From Batkoa obscura (Eukaryota > Entomophthoromycota > Entomophthoromycetes > Entomophthorales > Batkoaceae), in the NCBI GenBank assembly GCA_030770535.1, contig JASVEC010000032.1, forward strand, positions 62,001 through 126,000: a stretch of DNA of 64,000 bases. The letters are read 5' to 3'. Each line of letters begins with the position of its first letter. Positions within the stretch are counted from its first letter, which is position 1. Under the pieces are notes generated by a model. The model was not told the origin of the DNA. It ran no database searches and worked only from the letters and a program-made list of their open reading frames with translations. This document shows positions 48,022-60,771 of the stretch, piece after piece. A program made the translations under genes and the position numbers.

Positions 48022-48498
48022 TTAGTAGTTAAGATGGAGTTTAAGTTTAACAGCGTAATTAAGATATTTAACTAAAGAATCAAATTCAAACGGCTTTTGA
48101 ATATGACCATTCATTCCAATAGTTTTGTAAAGCTTTAAGTCTTCTTCTTTAGAATTCGTTGTAACTGCAATGATGGGAACAAATCGGTTCATGGCGTTGA
48201 TACCACTATTTCTAATGACCTTGGTACATTCAATTCCATTCATAATAGGCATATCGATATCCATAAAGATGATATCAAATTGTTGGGATTGGATTAACTT
48301 GACCGCCTTCAATCCATCATCGGCTACTGTTATGTTATCAATATAGTAATATTTACTTAACATCTTTTTTAATAATTTTTGATAGATGATATTATCGTCA
48401 ACGATTAGGATACTCAACCTTTCCATTTTTGAGACTTGGGATTCTACTTGATATTTTTTATTAAAGTTAAACAATGGTGCTAAACAACAGTCAATCAT
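48022..48498 (-). CDS. Stand-alone response regulator receiver (REC) protein 1
   Basis: 158 residues, consisting of a short N-terminal extension and one receiver domain (about 27-150). Receiver residues: acidic pair in LSILIVDDNIIYQ, phospho-acceptor Asp in FDIIFMDIDMPIMNGIE, conserved Thr in IIAVTTNS, conserved Lys in GHIQKPFEFDSL. All are intact, so it should accept phosphate from a histidine kinase or phosphotransfer protein. There is no output domain, kinase or transmembrane segment. It is closely similar to the protein at 51206-51661, including the invariant FMDIDMPIMNGIECTKVIRN segment. The output is unknown; it may act as a phosphate sink or through protein contacts. Confidence 0.88.
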   Translation of the reverse strand: MIDCCLAPLFNFNKKYQVESQVSKMERLSILIVDDNIIYQKLLKKMLSKYYYIDNITVADDGLKAVKLIQSQQFDIIFMDIDMPIMNGIECTKVIRNSGINAMNRFVPIIAVTTNSKEEDLKLYKTIGMNGHIQKPFEFDSLVKYLNYAVKLKLHLNY

Positions 48499-49327
48499 TA
48501 TAATATATATATTTTTAGATAAAATTATTTTTATAAAATCGTACTTTGCTTACTTATTTATACTTTTCTTTTATTCTAACAACTTTTTATTGATTTCTAA
48601 TTTCGGAACTCGGCATACTTGGCAATTTCTTAAATTGCTTCGGGTTTAAGTTTAATTATGGAAGATTATTTTAAGTCTTCTTTATGGTCATAGAATGATA
48701 AGCTGGATCATAACTTTTTGTAAAGAACATTAGTTATTTATAAACAGAAGTTATATAGAAATTTAATAACAAGGTATAGTAACAGTAACCATTATCAATG
48801 ACGTGAAATATTATGTAACGATAAAGAAACACTGTAGCACTTGATAAAATAGAATTCACTACTTCTGCTAAAATTTACTTTCCTTTTTTTATGCGTAATC
48901 TTTTTTCCTAATCTTATTTTTGATTTAAGTTTCTAATCTATTTAGCAGCTTACTCTAGGGGGTTCCAAACAAAGTTTTCAAGAAATGAAACTGACCTAAC
49001 TCACTATTAGCCAGCTTTGAAATCTAAAATATGGCTATTCCAACTCTTTTAGGACCTAAATAACTGCTCATTTGAGAGAAAAAATTGTGTTGAAATTTGT
49101 TAAAATATAACGATCAAGGCTTAAAAGATTGATCAATAAATAGTTTAATTATAAAAACTATTGGCAAAAAGTCATAAAAGAATATCAATAGCCCTAAGGG
49201 AGAAGAGCTTTAAGAAATTTGGTGACCAAAATTAGCCAAAAAGAGATTTATAAAATTTGCAATAATCGGTTTAAAAGCCCATTATTCATCTAATTTATAT
49301 TATAGTTAATTTGATTGTAGCTTAATA

Positions 49328-49423
49328 TGGGGATGTATTTTCTGTTTAAGAATTTTACTGATAGTCTTTCCATTCAAATAGTGCTTAAAAATGGAAAAAG
49401 TGATCAAATCAAAAAAACCCTCA
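49328..49423 (+). mobile_element. MITE copy 10
   Basis: Starts TGGGGATGTATTTTCTG and ends AAAACCCTCA. Flanked by TA on the left and TT on the right, so the target duplication has changed. The core TTCAAATAGTGCTTAAAAA is family-like. Confidence 0.78.
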
Positions 49424-49994
49424 TTTAAAAATTTATAACTCAGATACTATTATTCTATTCTAGACCTACTTTTCTTTTTATCATATTTTTTATGAATTTT
49501 TGCTGCGCTCAAGTACCTTTGTATTTAATTTGAAGTCCCGGATAATTGGAGTCGGATTAGTAATTAGCCCAGCTTTTATTTCTAATCTAAATTAAATGGA
49601 TAAATCAGTCTAAACCATATACCGAGGATTTGTAAAGCTCAAAAAATGATGTTGACTTATAGTTATATAAAACAGCTTATTTATTATTTTATAGAAACAA
49701 TTTATTTTCTATTTTTTAATATCAAAAAGAATATTTTTTAATATAGTTAACCTTTAAAGTTCAAAGCAAATCGAATAGTGGTAAATAAATTCAATATTAC
49801 ATAAGTCATAATAAAATGAAAAATGGCAACGGTTACACAAATAAGAATCTGAGACTATGGTATAAACAAAATATCAAATTATAACGTATGAACTAGAAAT
49901 AAGCTACAATACCCACTGTTCCAAAAACTTTATTGATTCTATCTTTAACCCTTTTTTATGAACTATAAATATAAAAGTAATTTTATCAAAAATA

Positions 49995-50092
49995 GGGATG
50001 TATTTTTGTGTTTAAGAATTTTACTAACAATCTTTCTGCTCAAATAGCGCTTAAAAATGGAAAAAGTGATGAAACCAAGAAAAACATCTCCA
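49995..50092 (+). mobile_element. MITE copy 11
   Basis: Left end GGGATGTATTTTTGTG (the first base or two altered), right end AACATCTCCA. TA is found on both flanks. The core GCTCAAATAGCGCTTAAAAA is intact. Confidence 0.8.
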
Positions 50093-50365
50093 TATTAATA
50101 GTTCTAAAAGCCTTAATTGTCATCAAGGATATTTAATCATTGCTTTATATTCTAAAAAGCCCTAATGACTAAACTAAACCATAATGATTATCAAAGTAAC
50201 TGTATAAAATCAATAACTATTAATAAGGAATCAAGATTTATTGTAGTAAGCAAAGTTTGAACTCTAGCTTTCAGAAGAAAAAAAGAGTATTCAAATGAAA
50301 GTGAGGTTTCTTAAAAGTTAATAGAAGTTTATAAAAAAACTCAAGTCATTATAAAAATGATAATG

Positions 50366-50492
50366 TAGATTTGAAGATGTGAACTACTATGAGCATACAA
50401 ACCACTTCCCTAATCATCAATAATTTTTCAATTGCTGTCAATAACTAGGGAAGTGGTTTGGGTGTTCATAGTGGTTCACGTCTTCAGATCTA
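50366..50492 (+). repeat. Long fold-back (imperfect inverted repeat) able to form a hairpin
   Basis: Left arm 50366-50412 (TAGATTTGAAGATGTGAACT ... ACCACTTCCCTA) pairs with the right arm at about 50446-50492 over 47 positions with six mismatches, around a loop of about 33 nt. On a plus-strand RNA, five of the six become G-U pairs. It does not match the MITE family ends and was seen only once in the window. Confidence 0.8.
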
Positions 50493-51205
50493 TGTTATAA
50501 AAAAGGGTTTAACTCGATGATAAAAAATTAAGTTAAGAATAAATTGATAGTGAATAAATTATTAGATTGTTATTAATAATAGATGACTATTGGCAACCCT
50601 ATTTAATGAATTATTAAGCAAAACTGTTACTGCTTTTATAAGTTCGTAATTTAAAGTATCAGTGATGTATTGACTTTTTACAGATGGTAAAGTTTCAAAT
50701 ACTAACTATTATGATGTCAAAGTAGAATATGATCAATACTATATTAAAAATAGATTAAGATTTTAGTGAATTTGGCATGAGTTATTTTTAGTTCATTTAT
50801 TTATCAAAGAAGAATTAATATTGATTGTTATAAAAAGTTTATATAATAAGGTGTAAGATTTTGATATTAAAGTAATAAAAAGATCGGAGATTTAATTAAA
50901 AAAACAAAAACCAATGGTAAAGTATAAGATTATTAAAAGTTATTAAACAAACTCAAATGTGGGTGCTAATTAATTAAATCTTTTATAATTAAGTTTTTTC
51001 AGTATAGATTTTACAAAGGTTCATTACATGTCAAATAAAATTTTATTTTAATAAATGGCTCAACAAAACTAAAAGATAAAAGTATTCGACAGAGGAAGAG
51101 TGGGGACTAAAGTATACAGATTCATTTGTAAAAAAACACAGTCTTAAAACAAATGAATTTTCGGTCAAAAAGCCGATATATCAATTCAAATAAGACACAG
51201 TCTCA

Positions 51206-51661
51206 TCACAATTGAGTTTGAGGTAAGACCAAGAACCTTCTGAAAGCAGCTGGATGGAAGGGTTTTCTAATATACCCATTCATCCCTGAGTCACAGTAAT
51301 TTAAAATATCCTTGTTCGTATAATTTGTAGATACTGCAATAATAAGCAGCTCTTTATCAAAGAGGTTCCGTATAACTTTAGTGCATTCGATACCATTCAT
51401 GATTGGCATATCGATGTCCATAAAGACAAGGTCAAATGATTGCCTTTGAAGCAATTGAAGTGCTTGGACGCCATTCTCTACCGTAACAATATTAGTGATC
51501 GAATAGTATTTTGTCAATGTCCTTTTCAATAGTTTTTGATAGATGATGTTATCATCCACAATCAAGATTTTTATTTTTTCCATTTTTTCGATTTCAAGTT
51601 TGTCTTCTTCACAATCAATTAATAGGCTATTGTCTGTAAATTGGTTCATGGGACATGGCAT
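51206..51661 (-). CDS. Stand-alone response regulator receiver (REC) protein 2
   Basis: 151 residues with one receiver domain from about residue 28 to 150. Key residues: IKILIVDDNIIYQ (acidic pair), FDLVFMDIDMPIMNGIE (phospho-acceptor Asp), LIIAVSTNY (Ser-Thr before beta-5), GYIRKPFHPAAF (conserved Lys). The acidic N-terminal extension (LIDCEEDKLEIEK) differs from its paralogue 2.7 kb away, and the receiver is one loop shorter. No output domain is present. Start taken at the first Met; a later Met (MNQF or MEKI) would also keep the whole domain. Confidence 0.88.
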   Translation of the reverse strand: MPCPMNQFTDNSLLIDCEEDKLEIEKMEKIKILIVDDNIIYQKLLKRTLTKYYSITNIVTVENGVQALQLLQRQSFDLVFMDIDMPIMNGIECTKVIRNLFDKELLIIAVSTNYTNKDILNYCDSGMNGYIRKPFHPAAFRRFLVLPQTQL

Positions 51662-52553
51662 TAGGAAGTGTTAACAAGTAAAGAAGAGAGTAAAGTTAAA
51701 GATTTAGTTATCAAAACCAACTTTAATATACAAAAAGAATAAATTCAATTTTAATCGTTTTATAGAAATTGCTACTTTAATTAATTAGGTTTGACAACTA
51801 CCCAGGTATTATTGCCCCTTTTTATTCTTTCACCGTTTTTTTTAAAGAACCACTCGTTTTTTGTGATTTTTGATTTTTTTGTAAGTATAAAGCAAAGTAA
51901 CCTTAGGGAAAAAATCAGTTAGCTATGTAGTTAACTGGTTTATTTGATGCATCTAATTTTGTTCTAGAATATATATATATTTGTTATTAGCGCTTGATAT
52001 ATTTTTTTACATAATAGCGTAAAATATATAACTATTTTTAGCTTTTTATTTTATTGTTATTTAAATTGTTCTGTAAGCGATAAAGTTGGTGGTTTAAGCT
52101 ATAAAAATAAACTATAAAACATTAATACAGTAAATAAGCATCAAGTATTGAACAAAATAAATGAAGATAGCCCATAAATAACTAATTTTATATTATTAGT
52201 TGAATATGTGTTTTAAACAATTCTATTTGAAGCTAAATATATAGGTTGATGTGAAACTGCCTAGCCTTAATTAAAATTTAGTTAAATTAAAAGTCTATCC
52301 CTGATTTAAGATTTTTATTTGTTGAGAGTTGAACTAAAATGTCAAGAAACAGTATTATTTATTTGAAGCCACTAATAGTATACTAGTGTCTATCCACCAT
52401 ATCTATTAATGTTGTTTTAACTCTTATGATTATATTATTAACTTTTTTATCTCACATTTAATTAAATTAATATTTGTAGTATTAAAATTTTATTAAAAAA
52501 ATACCACAGTTAAATAAAATACTTATAATTTAATAATAATAGATAGCCCCTCC
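51662..52553. other. Intergenic DNA, no gene seen
   Basis: AT-rich spacer between the second receiver gene (its promoter lies at the left) and the end of the GST gene. No gene recognised. Confidence 0.5.
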
Positions 52554-53407
52554 TTAAGGATCTGCCTTTTTAGCGTACCCGTCATAGAGGGCTTGTATTG
52601 CCTCAAACCATTTTTTAATTGATTCATCTTTAGATTTAACGACAATATACTCAAATAGAAACTTGGAACTAATCTGAAGGGACTTAATTGATCCAAATAA
52701 CAAAAAATCTGAATAAGTAGCTAAAATGAAATCAATAAACTAATCTTTTAAATCAAATATTGAACTTACCTTTTTCACCTTCTAAGAACTTATACTTTGC
52801 TAAAGAGCCTCTAAACGGGGCCAACCACAGGTCAACGTTTGGCAAGAGTTCTTCCCTATTACCAGCAAACTTCTCCAGACTAACTTTAAACATACCTTCT
52901 CTTGAACTTTTGAAATATTCCTTATCCTCTTTGTCTTCAAAGTTATCATAAATGTCTAAAATAGCACATTTGAATGTATCCATGCTGAACATATAATTTT
53001 GTAAAAATTGGTTATAGTAATTGCCATTGGGAAATAATAAAGGTTTATCCGGGTGTTCTTGTTCAAGGTAGGTCGCTATAGTGTCGCTGTCGTAGACAAT
53101 TTGGCCGTCATCACGTTTCAAAACTGGTACTCGGTTCCACGCTCCATTACTATGTTATAGAGATTGAGTTATATTTATGAGTTGTATTTATTTAAACTTA
53201 CGTTAAATCTGATATCTCTTTAGATACATTGCGAAGTTTTAAGTTAATAAGTTCAAACTCCAAATTCTACAAAAATAATAAATTAATTTAAAAATTGGCC
53301 AGACTAATTTTAATTACTTTATGTTTTAATGCCATCAATATTCGCCAAACAAATGGGCTACCTACATCTCCTTTAGAATTGGACTCTACTGAGTATAATT
53401 GATACAT
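52554..53407 (-). CDS. Glutathione S-transferase-like protein (GST copy 1)
   Basis: Four exons, complement(join(52554..52720,52770..53149,53202..53266,53318..53407)), exactly 234 codons (233 residues). The N-terminal thioredoxin-fold half has SPFVWRILMALKHK, FELINLKLRNVSKEI, NRVPVLKRDDGQIVYDSDTI and ATYLEQEHPDKPLLFP. The RVPVL cis-Pro and the D-S pair that binds the glutathione gamma-glutamyl group are both there. The helical half has LAKYKFLEGEKATYSDFLLF (the family's T-x-x-D N-capping motif) and ends KKWFEAIQALYDGY. The SPFVWR start recalls LigE/Ure2-like fungal GSTs acting on aromatic substrates; the actual substrate is unknown. Two relatives are in this window: a decayed one at 54.3-55.1 kb and an intact one at 63.1-63.9 kb. 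Confidence 0.9.
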
Positions 53408-54319
53408 TTAAAAAAATAAGCAAATTTTAAGCACCTTTTTTAAATAAATTAATTGATGACATAAGCTCGTTATATAAGTTTAACTGCATTTATCTAAATT
53501 TCTTATGAGTGTTTTTTTAAAATTTCCGCAAGATAATTTTAATATAAGCCGTTAAAAAGTGGACAAGTCACTGAAACGAGAAAGACATTATTCTTAAACA
53601 TGTAATAATGCAAATTTCAGTTTATCTAATAAATTTAAGATTTAGGGAGAGTGGAGGGAGAAATTATGAGTTAGATGATTTATATGAGATATACAGAACC
53701 TTTATAATATCAATTATGAGGCCCTAATTCAACATAATAAAGCGCCCTCATTGTTTGGGAGTGGTTTGAATCCTATGGCAGGTGATAATGAGCTTTTACA
53801 ATAAATATTCTTTCCATTTTTGAAAAAAGACTGTGCTTAGAGGAAGGAATTGAAGAAATCCATAAAGTAGGTTGTTAAAAGCTCAGTGAGTGATCCAAGT
53901 AGCTCAGGCAATAGCATAGATTCTTATGGATCAGCTATCTAAGTGATTAAAAGGTTTATTTAATGGATTTAATTCATTCTGAGGTTTTATTCTTTACTTA
54001 TTGTTATTTTATATATCCTTTTTTAAAGGAATTAAAATTCATTAACTAATCTTTTTCCCTCAGCTTTTTGATTATTAGTGAGGTGAGATAAACTGTTGAT
54101 GAATTTTATAAAGTATCGCTATTTACTAATACTAAATTAGTACCTATCTATTTCATAGGATGTAACAGGTCAATAATAGCATTATAGAGATTAAAAAATA
54201 TCAAGCTATATAATAATTATATTTAATTCTGCATTATTTAAAATTTATAAAAAAATAATTTTGAATAAATTAAAAATACTTAATAGCCAAAAAGATTACA
54301 ATTCAATAATAACAATCAA
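53408..54319. other. Intergenic DNA, possible decayed plus-strand coding piece
   Basis: At about 53640-53960 a plus-strand stretch reads ALIQHNKAPSLFGSGLNPMA and SSVSDPSSSGNSIDSYGSAI in one interrupted frame, so a dead gene fragment may lie here. The family is unknown and the evidence is weak. Confidence 0.25.
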
Positions 54320-55108
54320 TGGCATCCTCAAGATTTTACCTTCTTAGTATAATCACTATAGGGGATTTAGATTGCCTCAAACCATTTTTTAATTAGGTTA
54401 TCTTTGGGCTTAATAACCAGATTCTCAAACATAAACTTGGAACTCATATGAATAGATTTAATCAGTCTAAGCAAGACGAATTCGAAAAGGTAGTTAAAAT
54501 AAAACTCAATAAATTACTAAACAAAAATATCAACTTACCATTCTTGCCTTCCGAAAACTTATACTTTGTTGATGGATCCATAAATGGAGCCAACCATAAG
54601 CCAATATTTAATAAATGATTCTTCCTATCATTCAACAAACTCATCCAAAGTACTTTTGAACTTGCTCTCAGTTGAAGTTTTGAATACTTTCTTTATTCAT
54701 CGTATCTGTAGTCATTATAAAGATCCGACATAATGTATCTGAATTTATCTATATTAACCATTAGTTTTGTAAAAACTGGCTATAGTAATTGGCATTAAGG
54801 AATAATGGGGATTTGGTTGGATGTCCTTTCTCAAGGCAAACTGCTATTATGCCATCATCGTAGATAATTTGGGTATGAGTGTGATTTTTTACTAATAAAA
54901 TTAGAGCCTGGTTGAGTTTATGTTGACTCTGATATTTCTTTGGATACGTTGCAAAGTTAAGTTGATAGGTTCAAGTCTCAAATTCTAATGAAAACAAAAT
55001 GAATAAAATAAGAATAATCTTTAATTACTTTATGTTTTGGTGCCATTGAAGTTCGCCATACATAAGGGTTGGCTGTCTTTCTTCTGGAGGTGCACTCGGC
55101 AGAGATAG
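54320..55108 (-). pseudogene. Decayed glutathione S-transferase (GST copy 2)
   Basis: Follows GST copy 1 from end to end in the same orientation. The C-terminal region keeps the CLKPFFN-like helix before the stop; the middle keeps NIGLWLAPFMDPSTKYKFSE (copy 1: NVDLWLAPFRGSLAKYKFLE); the N-terminal exon resembles the LMALKHK segment. Several frames are broken, including the thioredoxin-fold half, which lacks the conserved PVLKR segment. The intron donor after GKNG is still at the position used in copy 1. It is a tandem duplicate that has lost function. Confidence 0.75.
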
Positions 55109-55454
55109 TTTATATATTTAGGAAAATAAAGTGAAGTAATATAAACACTTTTTTAAAATAAATTGATGGTGTAATAACCTTAGATATTTCTAACTACATT
55201 TATTAATTTTTTATTTATAACAATTTGTTTTACTTTCTATACCTAGTTTTTTGAACCTTATTACACCAAAGTGGACAAAAGCTGAAATGAGAAACATAAT
55301 GTCATAAAGAACAAGTAGAATCAATAACAAAATAAATAGGACAAAACATGGTGATACAGACGATCAAAACATAAACAATGTAAAGCGAAACTAAGATCTA
55401 AAATTTTATTTCCTAGCCTTAATAGTAGTCTATATTACTACCAAAAAAAACATT
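55109..55454. other. Intergenic DNA, no gene seen
   Basis: Short AT-rich spacer between the GST pseudogene and the 3' end of the BolA gene. Confidence 0.5.
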
Positions 55455-55802
55455 TTAGCTAGAAGTTTTAAGTTGCAACCCATGCATATCCTTAATGTCC
55501 TCTTTTAAAACCTCATTAACTAAACGATGTTGTTGAACTAAGCTTTTTCCTTTAAATGAATCAGATTCAAGTTGGATAGAATACATTGAGCCACAGCCAC
55601 CTTTGTAAAGAAATGGGTTAAAAAATGAATGAAATTAAAGTGTTGACTTACCCGATATATCCTTGACTTCAATCTTTTTGGGTGTGAATTTTTCACTTAG
55701 TTTCTCAAATATTATGCGCTCGCCCTCAGTTAAATTGTTAGTACTGTAAAACCTAGTATGGAGTTTTGGTGCTCTAGCTAAATGGCGAATAGTTTTAAAC
55801 AT
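55455..55802 (-). CDS. BOL3: BolA-family protein, mitochondrial BolA3/Bol3 type
   Basis: Two exons, complement(join(55455..55600,55652..55802)), exactly 99 codons (98 residues). Residues 1-20 (MFKTIRHLARAPKLHTRFYS) are basic and lack acids, fitting a mitochondrial presequence. The BolA fold follows: LTEGERIIFEKLSEKFTPKK, IEVKDISGGCGSMYSIQLES, then FKGKSLVQQHRLVNEVLKED and IKDMHGLQLKT. The conserved Cys of SGGCGSMY and the HRLVN/MHGL histidine are the usual iron-sulfur ligands shared with monothiol glutaredoxin. BolA3 helps pass 4Fe-4S clusters to mitochondrial targets. It is in the same orientation as Snu23. Confidence 0.93.
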
Positions 55803-56048
55803 TGTTTATATTACTAAAAAAGATAAGTATCAAAAAATTAATTAAATTTTAAAGCTAAATTTTAGTTCTTTTTGATTGGCTCAAATTTAAGTTGCTATTT
55901 TTGATAATAATTTGAAAATAAACGAGGGTAAAATAGATTATATTAAAACATTAATATAAATGAAAGATAATTTAATTATTTTTTAGTAGAATCAAATCCA
56001 GAGAATCTAAATAATATTTAGTTTTAAAAGTATATCATGAAATTTAGT

Positions 56049-56845
56049 TTACCCCATAATTTTAGCCATATCATCTGGAAGTGAGGCATCTATGGACTTC
56101 ACCTCTTTCTTCTTTTTAGTTAGCTCTTTTTTCTTTTTCTTTCTAAGTTCTTTTTCTTCCTCTTCTTTCCTCATTGCTTCCTTGACACTTTCGTCAAAAT
56201 CTATCAACTTTAGCAATTAATTAGTAAATATAACATTTGCAATACCATATTGGCGAGGCGCATCCCTTTTTTGTTTAAGTAGTAGTAGCTTTGCACGTAC
56301 TTGCTCTAAAGTGCTTCTTTCGACTCTTAATGAGATACCAATCTCACTTAAATCTAATATCAAAATTTACTAAACAATTATTAAATAGCAAAAATAGTTA
56401 CGTTTCTTGCCATTGATATGGTCCAACCAAGATAAATTATCCTTTAAAGTAACATCGCAATGCTCACAATAAAAACCTGGCTGTTTATTACCAAAACCTT
56501 GTACCACTTGCGTCTTTCCAACACTAGCATCTAAATTAAGCTTAGTTGATCTTGCTTTTAGTAGCTCTTTTTGTGGTGCAGGTTTGTCATCATCTTCTGA
56601 ATCTGATTTTAAATAGGATAAACCTAGTTTGATCAAAAATTAATTAGTTCTCTTGATAACAAAAGGTTTGTCCTTGCCTTTCTTTTCACGCTCTTTATTG
56701 ATCTCATCTCGCTTTTTCTTTTGGGCTATTTTGCGTTTTCTACGCTCATACTCATCTTGATTTAAACCTCTCAAGCTTATTTCTTCATTCTATCATTTAA
56801 TTTTTTAATCTTATTATTGATTGTTTTTATTATTTACTTCAGACA
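56049..56845 (-). CDS. SNU23: Snu23/ZMAT2, U4/U6.U5 tri-snRNP zinc-finger protein
   Basis: Spliceosome B-complex protein contacting the 5' splice-site/U6 helix. Five exons; the first is 9 nt (56837..56845), the second 56678..56789. Sequence in order: QDEYERRKRKIAQKKKRDEI, a REKKD junction, PAPQKELLKARSTKLNLDAS and VGKTQVV (as ELLRHRDYKVDLESKLGKTIVI in human ZMAT2), the matrin-type C2H2 finger FYCEHCDVTLKDNLSWLDHI with NGKKH, then LSEIGISLRVERSTLEQV, a lysine-rich coiled segment and a final AKIMG. The intron between exons 2 and 3 (56603..56677) begins with GC, not GT. Using it restores the family alignment (EREKKD-SEDDDKPAP); the GT readings leave a stop. Start codon is 175 bp from the divergent Cef1 start. 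Confidence 0.9.
56603..56677 (-). other. GC-AG intron in SNU23
   Basis: The donor is AAAG|GCAAGG and the acceptor ATCAG, with an AACTAAT-like branch sequence inside. Exon lengths on both sides agree in phase, and the joined protein matches ZMAT2/Snu23. Confidence 0.7.
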
Positions 56846-57020
56846 TCTTTAATAAAAAAATAAACTATAAAATTTGCTTTATGATCAATTTTGACTGCAC
56901 TTTTTGCTTAAGCATACTTTTGATACTTCAAATTCACAAACAAAATATTACTCATTTTTGAACAAGTTCGTTTGACATTTTTTAGACAAAAAATACAACC
57001 TTTACTATAAATTAAGTAAG
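56846..57020. promoter_or_regulatory. Divergent promoter between SNU23 and CEF1
   Basis: 175 bp separate the start codons of two spliceosome genes transcribed away from each other, so both promoters must lie here or overlap the first exons. No individual site could be named. Confidence 0.5.
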
Positions 57021-59892
<2,872 letters not shown>

Positions 59893-60111
59893 GCTCTAAT
59901 GGGGGATTAAGAATTAGATTAATTTTTTATAAATAAAATTACATTGTCTTATTCAATTAGCAACTAATTGAGTTTTTATTCCATAAAGTTAGGGAAGGTA
60001 GCGATAAATATTAGTGAGGAAGAATAAGATCAACCTAGTCTTATGATTTTTTATATTCATTAATTTTTATCGCTATTTTTCGATTCTATAATTTGCATAT
60101 TTTTCTACATA

Positions 60112-60212
60112 TGGGGATGTATTTTTTTGCTTAATAGTTTTACTAATAATCTCTCTGCTCAAACAGCGCCTGAAAAATGGAAAAAGTTATGAAACCAAAA
60201 AAAACAGCCCCA
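60112..60212 (+). mobile_element. MITE copy 12
   Basis: Starts TGGGGATGTATTTTTTTG and ends AAACAGCCCCA, flanked by TA on both sides. Confidence 0.83.
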
Positions 60213-60272
60213 TACAGTTAAACAAAATAAATATGGGTCAACTTAAAAGCTTAGTTTAATTTTCGGTTAATC

Positions 60273-60460
60273 TAGATTTTAGCAAAATTGCAAATTAAGC
60301 ACTAAATGCTACGAAAATATTTGCTCTTTTGTTTGATTTAAAAATACTTATAAGAACATTTTTTATCCAGTATTTAAAATTCCAAAAATTTACACTATAT
60401 AGAAAATGGTCAGAAAAGTGAATTGGGTAATTTCATTTTAGTTCTAAGTTTTCAAACTAA
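60273..60460 (+). repeat. Dispersed repeat, parts A and B adjacent
   Basis: Part A (60273-60377) matches 41001-41108; part B (60361-60460) matches 22631-22720 and, loosely, 41327-41405. This is the most complete arrangement in the window. No coding frame or terminal repeats were seen in it. Confidence 0.5.
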
Positions 60461-60771
60461 TAAAGTAGACTGTTTTTCATTTACTTGAAATTTAAATTTT
60501 ATTAAATGCTAAGTATAACTTTATAAAATTGAGTTTCCTTTTAAATAAGTCCAGGGGGAGCTTAATTAGCTCATGTAATCTAATATTGCGACTTTAAAGA
60601 GTTACGATCACACCCTAACTTTTAAAATTTAATTAATGGAGTTTTAAATAAAAATAGTTAAAACTAATAAATTTGAAACCCCTAGTGTTTATTACAGTAG
60701 CTAAGCCTAACAAATAACCGCAATTTTATTTTTTTCAGTCAAAACGAATACAAGATCAAATTTTAATAGAA

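Larger units (their letters stand above)
48499..51205. other. Gene-poor region with two MITEs and a fold-back
   Basis: Lies between the two receiver genes. It contains MITE copies 10 and 11 and the fold-back at 50366-50492, listed separately. No coding gene was recognised. Confidence 0.5.
59893..60771. other. Convergent spacer with a MITE and a dispersed repeat
   Basis: Between the 3' ends of CEF1 and the next gene. Holds MITE copy 12 and, 60 bp after it, dispersed repeat parts A and B; both are listed separately. Confidence 0.5.

Noticed and set aside
51961-52060. Possible regulatory or repeat element with an ATATATATAT run
   Set aside because: A simple dinucleotide run in AT-rich DNA with no matching partner or conserved context.
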